Assembly (NCBI GenBank): GCA_008729055.1
Contig: SDUX01000006.1
Coordinates: 3,336,842 to 3,400,841, forward strand
Reading direction: 5' to 3'
Source: Pyropia haitanensis
Lineage: Eukaryota > Rhodophyta > Bangiophyceae > Bangiales > Bangiaceae
DNA: 64,000 nucleotides
Below the pieces are notes generated by a model, which worked only from the letters and a program-made list of their open reading frames with translations, was not told where the DNA came from and made no database searches. A program made the position numbers and the translations under genes. Every line of letters starts with the position of its first letter. Position 1 is the first letter of the stretch. This document shows positions 43,201-57,521 of the stretch, piece by piece.

Positions 43201-44836
43201 CCGCCGTCTTGGGGCCAGAGGCGGACGCAGACGCCGACACGGCCCGGCGTGCCGACGCCGAGGCTGCAGAGCAAAAGTACCTCGACGCCGAGGCGGGCCG
43301 CCGGATGCTGCGGGCCAAGCTTGTGCGCGAGCGCTCCGCCGCGGCCACGCGGGAGGACGCGCTCAAGGCGGACATTGAGGCGCTCACCGCCCGCCTGGCC
43401 GAAGGGAGAGACGCGGCGGGCGGCGGCGACGCGTCTGCCACTGAGCACCGGCGCAGCTCGTCGGGTGACGGCACCCGCGCCCGCGACAGCAGCAGCAGCC
43501 GTCGTGACAGCGGCGACCGCCGCGACGCGGCCGACGGCAGCGGCGGCAGCGGTGGTGACGGTGCGGATGGCGGCGGTGCAGTCTCGGCCGCGCTGCGCCG
43601 TGACGCCGCGGCCATGGCGTCGCAGGTGCGGGCGGCGCACGAGGCGCTCGACCGGGAGCGGCTGGGCTCGATCCGCCTGCAGCGGGAGCTCGCGACCGCC
43701 ACCGCCGCGGTCGCCGACCTAGAGCAGCAGCTAATGGACGCCCGCGTGGACGCGTCGGTGCAGGCGTCGCAGCAGGCCGAGTCCGCCGCGGCCGCACCGG
43801 CCGCCGAGTCGGGCGGCAAGGCCCCCGGCGGCGGCATCACCGTCGAGCGGCTGCTCGTGGAGATTGAGCGCATCCGCGCGTCGCGGCGGCACGTGGCGCA
43901 GTCGGCCATGGCACGGGAGGAGATCCTCGTGGCGGCCGTCACCGAAGCGGAGCGGCGGGCAGAGCTGGCCGAGCGCCGCCTTATCTGCATGCCCCGCGAC
44001 CGCAGCCGCGCTGGGGCGGGGGGTTTGATGCTCACGTCCGCCGCCGCGGCCGCCGCGGCGACGGCGGCGGCACCCAAGCGTCGCAGCGGCAGCGGCAGTG
44101 GCAGCGGGCGTGGGAGCGGCAGCGGCGGGAGTGGTAGCGGCCGTGGCGGCGGCAGCGGCAGTGCCGACGGGCGGGCCCGCCCGCCGTCGGCGCTGCCAAT
44201 GGCGGCGACGTCTTCGGGGGGCGACCCGTCCCCGCTGCCGCCATCCCCAGGCGCGCCACGCGGCCTCCCCCCATCGCCAGCGTCCAAGACGGGCACCGCG
44301 CCGCCGCGCGGGGTCTCCAAGGCCAAGGCCGGCGGCGGTCTCGGCGCGCGCGCCCTCTCCCGCCCCGCCCTCGCGCTCGACTCGGTCCTCTTTGGCGGCA
44401 GCGGCGGCGGCGGGGGCGGCGGCGCCAAGGCGGGCCGCGGCCACCACGCGACCGCCACCCCCGACCGGCTCGCCTCCCCGCGGCCGCGGTCAGCGGCCGT
44501 TGGCGCGTCCGCCGCGGCGCTGGCGATACGGCGGCGGAGCAGCTCCGCGGGGGGGGCAGCAAGGCGATGGCCGCCGCCGCCGAAGCGGCCGCCATGGCTG
44601 CGTTTGCCGCAGCCGACGGCGGCGGTGGGGGTGGCGGCGGCGGCCCCGGCGGGGCACCGGCCGGCGGGCCGCTGGGCGCCCTCGCCGCCGCGGGCCGGAC
44701 GTCATCCAACCACCCCGCCACGGGGCGGCTGGTCAAGACGGCGAGCATCCGCGGAACGCACGCCTTCGGGCGCGTCACCCCCGCCCCCGGCGTTCGCGGC
44801 CCTGCGGCGTCGGAGCGCGGCGGTGGTGGGGGGGGC

Positions 44837-44867
<31 letters not shown>

Positions 44868-45166
44868 GCGGCGGCGGCGGCGGCTTGGCGGCCCGCAGCA
44901 CCAGCGGGTTGGCGGGCGCGTTCACGACGCGGAGCCCCAGCCCCAGCCCGTGGGACGCCGCCGCCGCGGGTCGGCCGGGGGGGGGCGATGGTGGTGGCGG
45001 CCGCGGGGCGGGCGGCTCCATCTCCAACGCTCCCGACGGGGCCGGGCCGGGCGGGGAGGGCGGCCGGGACAGGGGCAAGGGCGGCGAGCTGGTGGATGGG
45101 GTGCGGGAGAAGGGCAAGGGCAAGCTCGGCCTCAAGCTGATGAAGCGCATCCACCACATGAAGTGA
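40265..45166 (+). CDS. long coiled-coil protein, unknown function
   Basis: Followed through four frame segments. The start is MVSRRRRTADVVDDAAATGH (40265), then APRFSRVTDSTDGDAGGG. Steps of one missing base occur at G11 40583-40593, G17 41388-41404 and G8 44549-44556, ending KGKLGLKLMKRIHHMK (45166). Total ~1630 residues. The N-terminal third is Gly/Ser-rich with charged islands (WQELQRVTSEDRESAPL, AMAFLERAGLGS, SYTISDADSAAEGEAEEG) and one folded-looking stretch (SAARLVVDVTAASGESLWGS, ~41,810-41,950). From ~42,080 to ~44,030 heptad coiled coils dominate, with EARLRTQLAEALDDKQRL and EAEQKYLDAEAGRRMLRAKL-type sequence. The tail is basic and disordered. No family recognised; a cytoskeletal or tethering scaffold is a guess. 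Confidence 0.6.
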
Positions 45167-47013
45167 GGGGGGGGGGGGGGGCGTGGAGGGGCTCAAGACG
45201 ACGACGAGGGGAGGCGGGGAAGGGTCGCGTGCCATACACATAGAGTCTGCCTACCTTGGACTGCCGCCCCGGCGGCCGTCGCCCTGTTCATGGTCCCTCC
45301 GCGCCGCCGGCGCCCTCTGGCGGGCCGGCGGCGCCCGCTGAGCCGTGCCCGACCGCACGCCCGACCGCACGCCGCGGCGCCGGACGGGACCCGCATCGCG
45401 CCAACATACCCCACGCCTGGGGCTCTTGAGCGGTCGCCGCCGACGATGTCGTTGTCGCGGCGTCGCGTCCTCGCGGCGGCGTAACCCAACACAGGTGGAC
45501 ACGCCAAGAGCAGGGGAGAGGGGGGGGGCGGGAATGGAGAAGCGACTCGCGTCGGGACGGAGCGGTGCCGTCGTCGGCAAGCGGCCACCGCAGCGGCGGC
45601 AGCAGGGACGCGCCGACCCCCCCACCCGCACAGGCGGACGGGACGGCCGCGCGGCGCAGCGGCGGATCGGCGATGACGGTCGCAGCGGCGGATCGGCGAT
45701 GACGGTCGCAGCGGCGTCCGCGTGAACGGGCAGACAACCACTCGGTCGCCGGCAGGAACGGATGGGATGTACAGCGGTTTGCGTTGCGTGCGGAACATTC
45801 GGCACGAATCCGTGGGAGATCAGGATTTGCTCTGTACTGTTGGCAGCCACAGTGGACTGCATGCTGGAGAGCTGCCATGTGCAACTGTCAGGCCGTGGGG
45901 GCCTCATGCACCGATGGCGAGCTCAATTCCATGCTTTCGGCCGAACCCGTTGCGAGGAACACTCGCACCTCGCGCCCTTGCCCGGTTGCCGTCGTGCATT
46001 CCACTGGCTGGACGCAACGTGGCTCGACCCGTCATGGGCTCTGGGGATATTTTTCCCCATGCAGCAGAGCGGCCGCCGCCTTGCCCGGGGGAGAGGGGGG
46101 AGGGAGAGGGGGAGAAAACCGGCCGACACACGCGGCCGCCGCCGCCGCCGGGCCGCTGGCTGCGGCCGGCGCGACCGCCCGCCGCCAGTCGCCGTCGTCG
46201 GCGGGGCGGCGACACGTCATTGGCCGGCCGCGCACGGCCCGCCCGGAGGTCCGCCGCTCCCCCGCCAGACGTGCCCCGCGCGGAGGTTCTCCTTTTCCCC
46301 CGCCTCCCCCCCCTCTCCCCCGCGGCCGTGCCAGCGCGCGCCTATGCAGGCGGCCATCACGCTCGTGCTCACCTGTTGGGCTGGGGTTTGCTGCCCGCAG
46401 CGGCATCTCCTACAACCCCCACCACGCCTCCAGTCGGTTGGCCTATCGGTTGGTGGCCCTTCCCCCGCCCCTCGCCTTGCCCCGCCAGTAGGGTTTTTCT
46501 CCCTTCGGCGGTGACGGTGGCTGGGCCATTGCCCGGCGGGCCCCCCTCCCCCACCCCCACTGCTCGCGGGGTTGGTCCCCCGCCGTCACCGCCGCGGATG
46601 GCCGCGGCCACCCCCTCGACGGCCGTCCACCCCTTCTTCCCACGTGCCCGCGCCACAGCCGCCTTCTCCACCGCCGCCGCCACTTCCGCTGCGGTGGTCG
46701 CCACACCGGCTATTTCTGCTGCGGCCGCTGCCGTTGCCGCCGCCACCGCCGCCGCCGCCGCGGCCACCACGGCCGCTGGGCCGAGCACGTCGCGCCCGCT
46801 ACGGACGCGCGGCCTCCCCACGACGGCGGGGGGCGCCCGTGCGGGACGGCGGCTGCCGCCACCGCCCGCGACCGCCCACGCCGGCGCCGTTTGCCGGTCG
46901 GCCCGACGGATGCGGGCGGCGTCACACGCGCCTTTATCGTGACAGTTGGGCGCGCTGGTGCTGTTTCTTCCCTTGGTTGGTAGGGGAGTGGTTTTTGCCT
47001 TTTTTTTTGCTTC
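45167..47013. other. 1.8 kb intergenic region
   Basis: Contains a duplicated 26-bp unit (45,656-45,707), a balanced-composition island (45,730-45,960) and GC-rich DNA. Frames such as + 45,722-46,942 show no domain. T-rich tracts just before 47,014 suggest the leader of the thioredoxin gene. Confidence 0.45.
45656..45707. repeat. 26-bp direct repeat, two copies
   Basis: Two identical adjacent 26-bp units (core GGCGGATCGGCGATGACGG) at 45656-45681 and 45682-45707, plus 9 bp of a third. Confidence 0.85.
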
Positions 47014-47631
47014 ATGGCGGCGGTGGCGTTTGTGGCGGTGGCGGCGGGTGGTGGCCGGTGGGGTGGCGGCCGCGTTGCCGTTGGCGGCGGCCGCGTCTGT
47101 ACGAGCCGGCCTCCCCTCCCCCCGCCGCGCATGGGCGCGTCTCCCCACGCCGACCCCGCTGCGGCGGCGGCGACGGTGACCTCGGCGACGGCGACGGCGG
47201 CTGCCTCGGGCGCCCCCCCCCCCGTGGTGCCCATGGCGCGCCTCGACACGGAAGCCGCCTTCCGCACCGCCCTCCGCACGCCCGCCGCGGACGGCGGGCT
47301 GGTCGTGGTCGGCTACACCGCCCCCCACTGCCGCTCGTGTTTGGCGGTGCGGCGGCGGGTGTCGCGGCTGGCCGCGGAGTATGGCGGCCGGGACGTGCAC
47401 TTTTTTGAGCTGGACGTGACCGCCGCGGGGACGGGCCGCCTCGCGCGCGCGGCGGGCCTGACCGCGCTACCCACGTTCCACCTGTACACGAGCAAGGGGG
47501 GGGTGCCGGGCCACCTCGACACGGTCGTAGCGGGGCCCGCAGCGGTAGGCGGGCTGCTGCGGGACCGCATCGAAGTGTTTACGGGGGAGGGCTTTGACGT
47601 CGACCAGTTCTCTTTTGAGGGGAAGGAGTGA
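47014..47631 (+). CDS. atypical thioredoxin-like protein, CRSC active site, probably plastid
   Basis: Predicted 205 aa. The N-terminal ~85 residues are low in acids and rich in Ala, Gly, Arg and Ser, like a plastid leader; ATGs near 47,130 and at MARLDTEAAF are alternative starts. The thioredoxin fold follows: GLVVVGYTAPHCRSCLAVRR with CxxC as C-R-S-C, RDVHFFELDVT, GLTALPTFHLYTSKG with the cis-Pro before Thr-Phe, and a final helix. The usual WCGPC is replaced by HCRSC, closest in style to atypical plastid thioredoxins (ACHT/thioredoxin-like families: CGGC, CASC). Those oxidise or reduce stromal enzymes using 2-Cys peroxiredoxin. The Trp before the first Cys is lost. The exact subfamily is not resolved. 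Confidence 0.85.
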   Translation: MAAVAFVAVAAGGGRWGGGRVAVGGGRVCTSRPPLPPPRMGASPHADPAAAAATVTSATATAAASGAPPPVVPMARLDTEAAFRTALRTPAADGGLVVVGYTAPHCRSCLAVRRRVSRLAAEYGGRDVHFFELDVTAAGTGRLARAAGLTALPTFHLYTSKGGVPGHLDTVVAGPAAVGGLLRDRIEVFTGEGFDVDQFSFEGKE

Positions 47632-48983
47632 GAGAAGAGGTGGGGGGTAGGGGCGTGGGGGGTGGGGGGTGGGGTGCCGGGAGGTGCTGGTCCCCGCGTT
47701 GATGGCGTGGGTGGTGGGTGGGTGGCGCGGTGATGCCTGTCGAGTGGCGACTCGAGCTTTGCCCGCTGTGGGGTGCCCTCGCCGTGGGGCGCCCCGCCCG
47801 ACGACGGGCCCGGCCCGCCCACGCCGACGACGGTTGCACTGCGGGCGCACCGCCGCCCATGCGCGGTGGGCGGGTGCCGGCGGCGCCCCTTTGCAAGGGA
47901 CCCGTGACCGCAGCCCCCGCCCCCCCCCGCCCGCGTTCTGCCCCCATTTGCGGTCCCGGCGCGCACTCCCCCAAAGCGGCTGCGCGGTCAGGGCAGTGGC
48001 GCCCCCCTCGCGCGTGGACGGGGCAGCGGTGCAGGCGCGGAGAGAAGAAGAGCGGCGCTCACCTGCACACCCATCCGCGGGGGCCGCGTTGCGGTGCTGC
48101 GGCTGGTGCCCGCGGCGGGTGTCCCCGCAGAGCCGCCAACGCCTGTCGACGGGCGACGCGTCGCGGGCGTGGCGTGGCGCCCTGGCCCGCCGTCGCCCAA
48201 GCCCCCCTGTGCACCCACCGGTCCGTTTCCGCCCCCCCGCTCCGCCCAGCCCCGCCCAGCTGCACGTTGTCCCGCCCCGCCTGGTCCCGGTGTGACCGCC
48301 GTCTCCCTGTCGTTGGATTGACCGGCTGCTGCCTCCTCTGGCGGGGGGTGGTCGCGGCGCGGCCGCCCCGCCCATGCCCGCTACGGTTGCTCCCGCCCCC
48401 GGTGCGGCGCCACCGGCGCCGCCCGTGAGACGCCAACAGCGCCCGCCCGCTCCCCCGCGCGCCGACCAGCAGGCGGCCAGCCGGCGCGGGGGGCTCCCCC
48501 CACCGCCACCCAGCCGCTCCTCTGCCGCACGCGCGCACCCGCGTCGGTGGGGCACACGCCGCAGGCCTGCCGCGCCGTCTGCCGCACCCGCGCCCTCACA
48601 GAGGTGGACGACACACCGCCGGGGGTAATTCCGTATTGTCTGATCTGATGTGGTGCATCCTTCTCACCCTTGGTCGCGTGACCCCTCGATCCAGGACCCT
48701 CCGCCGATGTGTACCGGACAGGGCAGCGGTACAGGATCACATGTACATGGCTGGTGCCATCCACAGCCGGTTCAGAACCCCGTCACTGCCACGTGGCGCT
48801 CATGCGCGAGTTGGCCGCTACCGACCGACTCCACTGAAGCAACAACAAGAGACTCTGCCGTGCTGGCATGCGCGTCCCCCGCCCACCCCCCCCCGTCTTT
48901 CTACCTTGTCACTCCTTCTCTTCCCCGGGGCGCCGTGCCCACCCGGCCGCTTCCCCACCTCCCCTTTCTGCCCCCCCCCAACC
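47632..48983. other. 1.35 kb intergenic region
   Basis: GC-rich up to ~48,620, then a balanced island (48,630-48,860) and a C/T-rich leader before the P450 start. Minus-strand frames at 47,467-48,555 have no domain. Confidence 0.5.
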
Positions 48984-51299
<2,316 letters not shown>

Positions 51300-51616
51300 G
51301 GGCGGCCGCGCACGGGGGCTCCCGCCGCGGCGCGCGCAAGGGGGGGGGGGGGGGGCGGAGGGTGATGCACGCGGGGGCGGGGGGGGGGGGGGGGGGATGC
51401 GGCCGGGCCGGGGGTGGCGCGGCGTGGTTGCCAAGACGGGCCGCCCCGCCCGCGGGTCCGCGTCGACACACAGGGGGCACGACAAACAGCGGCAGTGGCG
51501 ACCAGCCGCGGCGCTCTTGTGGTCTCCTTTTTTTTCAAGGGCAGGGCGGGCGGCACCAAACCGGGTAGGACGCGACAACACCCTCCCGCCCGACGCCGCC
51601 CCGCCCGTCCGTCCCG

Positions 51617-52143
51617 TCACGCGCTCTCCCGTGCCGCCGCGGCGGCGGCGGCGAGCGCCTCCCCCCCCCCCCCGGCAGGTCCGCGCCCTCCACCAGGCCG
51701 ACCATGTGGCCATCCGGCGACCGCACCGCCGCGACGGCGCCGTACAGGTGGTGCCGGACGGGGCCGTCGAGCGTGGCGCCGAGGCCGAGCAGCCGCGGCA
51801 CCGCCGCGTCCATGTCATCGACGGTGAAGGAGAGGAGGGGGGAGTAGCCGGTGCACACCTGGGACTCACTGCGTAGCGGGGGGGGCGGGGGGGGGGAGGG
51901 GGGGGGGAATGAAGGGTGGAGGGAGGTGGGGGCGCGGGAGATGAACCGAGGTGCGGAGGACAACAAAGGCCAAGGGGGGAGGGGGGGGGGGGGGAACAGA
52001 AAAGAGGGTACTCTTGCCGCGTAGACCCAGTGGGGGCGGGTGAAGAAGCCACCAAGGCCGTCGCCAGCCGCGTCAGCACACGCCCCGTCGACACCACAGC
52101 CACACGCGGCACGCACGGCACCGCCGCCGCCGCGCGCCGAGGC

Positions 52144-52188
<45 letters not shown>

Positions 52189-52989
52189 TGCCGCCGCCGC
52201 CGCACCGCCGCGGCTGACCCCCGCCCCCCCACCGCCGCGGCGCGCTCCCACCCAGACCACACCGGCGCAAACGGCGGCCGCCACCGCCCGCGCGGCCGCG
52301 GCGGCGACGCGCCACCAACCGCGCCGCGCCGCCACGCGGTCGGTCGCTGCGGTCGACACCCCCCCCCCCCCCCACCTCTCACCGCCACTCTCAACACCTC
52401 TTTCCCCCCCCCCCCCACCCTCACCTGCCCGTCCCCAAAAAGAGAAAAAAAAAAGAAAAGCAACGGTAGGCCCCGCCGCCGCGGCGCACCTGGTCGCCAG
52501 CTTGAGGTGCACGTCCACCCCGCCGCCCGCGTCGAGGCACGCATACGTCGGCGTCTCTGTGCGCAGCTGCGCCGGCAGTCCAAGTGGCTCACGCGTCGTG
52601 CAGGCGGGCAGGGCGGGGCGGCCATGGCGCGGGCGGCGGTGGTCAGGTCGCCGGCTGCGTGCCCCGCTCCCCCCCCCCACCCCCCCCACCCCCCAGACCC
52701 GCTCGGTTGCCGGGCACGCCACACCAGCCGCCCACGCACTCCACCCCCGAGCCCCAAAAGGCGGCCAAGCTTCCCGCCCGGTCGCTCCCTTTCCTCCTCC
52801 CCCCCCCCCCCCCCCCCGGCCCATCCGCGACCGGCTGGGGCACCAGCGCCCCCCCCCCCCCCCCCCCCCCACCCCGCCACGCTTCCCCGCCGCGGCACGT
52901 ACCTTCAAGCCGAGGCCGTCGCGGTAAAAGCGGACGCCAGCGCTGACATCACGCATCAGCAGCAGCACCCGCTGCAGGCGCACGGCCAT
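51617..52989 (-). CDS. glyoxalase/VOC-fold protein, three exons
   Basis: My model has exon 1 52903-52989, exon 2 52490-52566 and exon 3 51617-51868. Exon 1 encodes MAVRLQRVLLLMRDVSAGVR then FYRDGLGLK, the first VOC strand-helix unit, and ends at a GTACGT donor. Exon 2 encodes LRTETPTYACLDAGGGVDVH and ends at AG/GTGCGC. Exon 3 restores Ser at the junction and reads SESQVCTGYSPLLSFTVDDM, then LLGLGATLDGPVRHHLYGAV and SPDGHMVGLVEG, the second half-site with Glu. Joins are in frame. The end assumes one missing base in the G run at ~51,661-51,673, giving an Ala-rich tail and TGA 51619-51617; otherwise the frame runs to 51535. VOC proteins include glyoxalase I and dioxygenases, but the usual first metal His is not seen. 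Function unassigned. Confidence 0.78.
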
Positions 52990-53581
52990 GGTCGGGGGGC
53001 GGCGGCCGGGCGGTGGCGGCGCATGGCAGGGGCGCCGCGCGCTGCCGCCGCTGGATGGGGCGGGGGGGGGGGGGGAAAGGGCGGCGGCGCGGCCGGCGGC
53101 AGGGCCGGACCGTCCACGTGGCCGCGGTGGCCACCGCCGCGGCCGGCGGCCCCCCCGCCGCGGTCCACCCACCAATCAAGTACGAGCTGTGCCGTCCTAG
53201 AGCGGCGGTTCGGCCGCAACTTACTTTTGAAGTTTGAACGGCGGGGGGGGGGCGTGGCGGAGGCGCCCCCGCCCGGTCGGCCGCGCGCGCCCTGCATCGT
53301 CGCGCACTCGTGCCCCTGCCCGGCCGACGCGCGCCCGTCCCCATCCCTTGGACGCCACCAAGCCACACCCCCCACCCCCCTCCTTGTCACCTCTCTGCAC
53401 TGTCCCGTTGCTGCTCTCTGGTCGTCCTCCTCCCGTTGTTGCTCGCCCCTCTTGACGTTCTTGTGTGTTCTCCCATCGCGTCGCCCGGTCGGCCCGCCGC
53501 CGCCGCCGCCGCCGCCGCCAGTCAGCGAGCCCTCGCCCCCGCTGCCCCCCTCCCCCCCCCCCCTTGCGGGGCGGCGGTGTC
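52990..53581. other. divergent intergenic region
   Basis: Between the VOC start (-) and the next + gene. It has GC-rich DNA, a short balanced stretch near 53,165-53,240 (ACTTTTGAAGTTTGAA) and a CT-rich stretch 53,340-53,470 that looks like a leader for the + gene. An ATG-containing frame also opens at 53,465. No other gene seen. Confidence 0.5.
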
Positions 53582-53876
53582 ATGCCGCCCCCCTCCGGGG
53601 GCGCCCGGCGGCCGCGTCCCCCCCCCCCCCAACCAATGGTGCCAGCGGCGGCGGCGGCGGCGGCGGCTCCCCCCCCCCCCCCCCCCCCCCCCCGGAAACG
53701 CCGCCGCCCGCCCGCTGCCGCCGCCGCCGCCTCCACCCCCGCCTGTGCCGCTGCCACGTCGGCCGCGGCGGCGGCGGCGGCGGCGGCAGCCGCGGCGGCG
53801 GTGCCCCCCCGCCACCGCACCGGCTTTGGTGGCCGCGCCGCCGGCGGCGGCAGCGGCGGCGGCGGCGGCAGCGGCA

Positions 53877-53919
<43 letters not shown>

Positions 53920-54345
53920 GATTCCCCACGCGTCGGTGCTGGGCCTCCTCGACGCGTCGCACACCCCCCAGGCAGACACCCTCCTCGGCGGCTCCGCCGC
54001 GGCAGACGACCTCTGGGCCCGCATCAACGACACCGCGTCGGCGGCGCGGGCGCCGTCGGCGGCGGCGGGCCGGCGGGGGGGTGGCCCGCCCGGTGGGCCG
54101 CCACCCGCCGCGGCGGCGTCTGCGGCGGCGGCGGCGGCGGCGGCGCTCGGCCGAGGCGAGGCGGTGGCGACGCTCCCGCGGGGGGCGACGCGGGTGGCGG
54201 ACGCGGCGGTCAAGGTGGGGCTGACGCTCGTGTCGGCGGCGCCGCCGGCGTGGGAGCCCCAGTCGGCGGTGGCGGCGCTGGACGTGCCGCCGCCCCTACC
54301 CCCACCCGCACCACCGCCAGGGGGGGAGGGAGCGCCCCCCCATCG

Positions 54346-54380
<35 letters not shown>

Positions 54381-55154
54381 GCTCGCCGCCGCCCGCCGCG
54401 CGTTTGCCGACGCCCTCGTCGTGCACGTGCACCCGGCAGGGGGGCTGCCGCCAGACGTGGGCGCCCGCTGGGGGCCGCTGGTCACCGCCGCCGCGGCGGC
54501 GGCCGCGGCGTCGCCGTCGCTGACCGCCCCGCCGGTGGGGGGGGCAGGCGGCCGCGCGGGTGGCGGCGGCGGCGGCGGCACCAGCGGTGGTGGCGGCGGC
54601 GGCGGCGGCGGCGCGGCGACGGCGACGGGCGGGGTGGGCGCGGGGGCGTCCCCGCCCGGCTCGCTCCTCGACTTTGTGGCCGCCCGGCTGGGCGACTGGG
54701 AGGCCGCCGCGTGCTCCGCCTACACCCGCTACCGCGCGGGCACCCTCCCCGCGTTCACCATCCTCCTCCCCACCTGCGCGGTGCACTGGACGCGGTCGCC
54801 ACCCGGCCGGGGGGGGGCCACCCCCGACGACCTCTACGCCGTCCTGTCGGGCGCGGGGCGGTCGATGGTCGCGGCGCTCGCCGCGGCGGGGGTGACCACC
54901 GAGGCGGCCGCCGCCGACGGCGCGGTCGCCCCGGCCGGGCCACCCGCAGCTGCCAAGGGCGCGCCCGCCGCCGCGGCGGCGGCCGGCGGCGGCGGCGGGA
55001 CCATCGTCCGCGACGTGCACACCCTCCACGCGGCGGTGCTGGCGGTCGCGGCAACGCCGCGCGCCGCGGGGGCGGACGTGCCGCCCATCCTCGCGCCGGG
55101 CGCGTTTGGCGGCGCCGCCGCCACCGCCGCGGCCGTATCACCGCCCGTGTGGGT

Positions 55155-55190
<36 letters not shown>

Positions 55191-55701
55191 CGGTGGGGGG
55201 GGGGATTCGGGGGGGGGGGGGGGGGGGCGGTGGCTGGCACGTGCGCGTGCGGGGGTGGGTGTGGGGCGCGCGCGTGGGGGGGCTCGTCGCCGCCGCTGCT
55301 GCCGCGCAGGCGGCGGCGGCGGTGGTGGCACGGGGTGGGCGGCCGGGGGGGGGGGGGGCGGGGGGGGGGTTGACGGCGCTGCTCGTGACCGAGGCGCGGG
55401 CGGTGTGGGCAAACGCGCGGCCGGTGGGCGCGGGGGGGGGAGGGGGGGGAGCATCCCGCCGGCGGCGGCCGCCGCGGCGGCCGCCGAGCGGCGGGCGTTT
55501 GCGTTTGCAGCGGCCGGGGGGGACGGCGACGGCGACGGCGGCGGTGGCGGCGACGGCAACGGCGGCGGCGGCGGTGGTGGGGAGGAGGGGGCGGACGCGG
55601 CCGCCGACGCGGGGCTGGTGCTGACCGGCGGGGTGTTCGCGACGCGGATTGTGGTGGACGCCGGCGGGCGCGTGCGTGTCGTCACGCGGCGGGCCGAGTG
55701 A
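53582..55701 (+). CDS. low-complexity protein with short folded segments, unknown function
   Basis: The likely start is MPPPSGGARRPRP at 53582; an upstream start at 53465 is not excluded. The end is the TGA at 55701 after TRIVVDAGGRVRVVTRRAE. Frame changes are needed at G/C runs near 54,320-54,335 and at 55,194-55,229 and 55,346-55,450. Amid Ala, Gly and Pro tracts the conserved-looking islands are ASVLGLLDASHTPQADTLLG, DDLWARINDTASAA, FADALVVHVHPAGG, GSLLDFVAARLGDWEAAACS, LPAFTILLPTCAVHW, DLYAVLSGAGRSMVAAL and GWHVRVRGWVWGARVGGLVA. I do not recognise the family. The helical islands separated by low complexity resemble transcription-complex subunits, but that is a guess. Confidence 0.5.
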
Positions 55702-56138
55702 GGGGCGGGTCCTGTGGGGGGGGGGGGGCTGTGGAGACAGCCGGCGCAGAGGAGGGACCGCCGTCGGCAGTACCGGTCGCGAGCGCGCGACCTGGTCAAC
55801 GGCCACGTGCAAACTGGTCGACGACCACCGCTGCCCAAACCGCCCAATTCAGCCCCCGTTCAAGGGGGGGCCATCTTTTCCGGCAGGGACCGGTGCGTCC
55901 CGATTTGGGTCGTGCCCGCCGGTCCCCCCGCCCGGCGGGGGCTGCGCGCGACGGCTCGCGGACGGCGCGCCGCTCGCGGGCTGTTGCACCGGGTGTAGGA
56001 TTTGCCGTAGGGTGTGTACGTCCCGCCCGCACCCTGCCGCGTTTTGACACTCTGCTCCCGTTGCCACTACGCTCGACCCTTCCCCCTTGTGCGGCCTCAA
56101 CCCCCCCCCCCCTCCAGCGCACCACGACGGTGGCACCG
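55702..56138. other. intergenic region
   Basis: About 440 bp of mixed composition with a C/T-rich stretch just before 56,139, probably the leader of the next gene. No gene seen. Confidence 0.5.
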
Positions 56139-56967
56139 ATGGGCGCCACCCTCTCGGCCGAGGCGGCCACCGCCGCCGAGGCGCGGCGCCTCGTACACAG
56201 CCTCGCCCCCCCCCCTCCCCCCCCACCGCCCGGCCACACCGGCTGGACCCACCGCCTCGCCGCACCCGCCGCCCGCGCCGCCGCGACGGCGGTCCTCGCC
56301 GCCCAGTACGTGCTCGCGTACGCCGCGGTCGGCCACATCCTCCACGTCCTCGCCACCCACCCCGCCGATGCGTCGGGGGCGCTGCTGCTGCTCGCGCCGC
56401 TGGTCATCCTCCTCACCTACGCCCTCCGTGCGGCGGTAGTGCTCGCCGGGGGGGGGTCCCCCGCCGAGTGGGAGGCCCGCTGGGTGTCACCCGCCGCCGC
56501 GGCGGCGGCCGTCGCGGCTGCCGCCACCGCCACCACCTTGATGGCGACGACGACCACGTCGCCACCCCCGCCCGCGGCGGTGGTGCTAACCGTGTCGTCG
56601 GGGGAGCGGCGGCAGCAGGCCGCCGGCGACGACGCCAGCGCCGCGGCCAGTGTCTGGCGGCTGCCGATCGCCACACTGCGGGTGGAGGGGCGGGGGCTCG
56701 CCACCGGCTGGCCGCCCGCGCTGCCGCGGCCAGTCGCGGTGGCGCCCGTCACGCCGGGCCGGCCACCGTCGGCCGCGGCGGCCGCCGCGTCACGGCCACC
56801 GCGGCCGCCGCCGCGGCCGCCACGGTCGTCCCCGGCGGCGGCGTTGATGCCGCCGGCGGGCCCGCCCAGGGAGGTGGCGTATGGCGCCACCGCCCTCTCC
56901 CTGGGGGGCGGCGCCGGCGGCGGCGGTAGTGTGGATGCACCCGGCGGCAGTAGCCTCGACCTGGCGC

Positions 56968-57018
<51 letters not shown>

Positions 57019-57521
57019 CAGCCATGGCGGCGCTCCGCCGCTGGTTCCGTCGCGCCCACGGCGGCGGCGCCGCCGCGCCGCCGCCGCCGCCGCCCGTGCC
57101 GGTCCGCCTGATCCTCCGCCACCGCCTCCGCTGGGCCGACGCCCCGACCGCCGCCGCCGCCGCCGTCGACGTCACGGCGGGCCTGGCGGCGTCGGCGCCC
57201 TGGGCGGAGGTGCAGGCTGGGGCCGACCGCTGGGTGCGGGCGGCGAGCCTGGGCGTGGACCCCGCTCTGCCCGACGACGAGTACCTGCTGGTGGAGCCCG
57301 CCACCCCGGCGGGGGGCGGCCCGCCGGTTGCGCGCTGGCTGCTGGGGCCCGCCGCGTACTGGGCCGCCGAGGCGACGCTCGTGCCGTGGGCGTACTGGCT
57401 GGCGGCGGAGCTGCTGAGCCGCCGCGTGGAGGTGGTGGTGGACCACGTGCTGCTGCGGGAGGCACCTGGGGGAGGCGACGGCCGCCGCGTGGGCGAGAGC
57501 GGAGCGGACGCTCGCGCGTGA
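56139..57521 (+). CDS. membrane protein with N-terminal myristoylation-like motif, unknown function
   Basis: Predicted 460 aa in one uninterrupted frame. The N-terminus MGATLSAEA has Gly2 and Ser6, fitting N-myristoylation. Two membrane segments follow (AAATAVLAAQYVLAYAAVGH and ALLLLAPLVILLTYALRAAV, ~residues 52-105). A Pro/Ala/Gly-rich central region holds a TVSSGERRQQ segment and two poly-Pro tracts. The C-terminal ~150 residues look folded (VRLILRHRLRWADAPTAAA, EVQAGADRWVRAASLGVDP, DDEYLLVEP, WLAAELLSRRVEVVVDHVLL). No family recognised. The stop is followed by imperfect copies of the gene's own 3' end (57,522-57,635). Confidence 0.65.
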
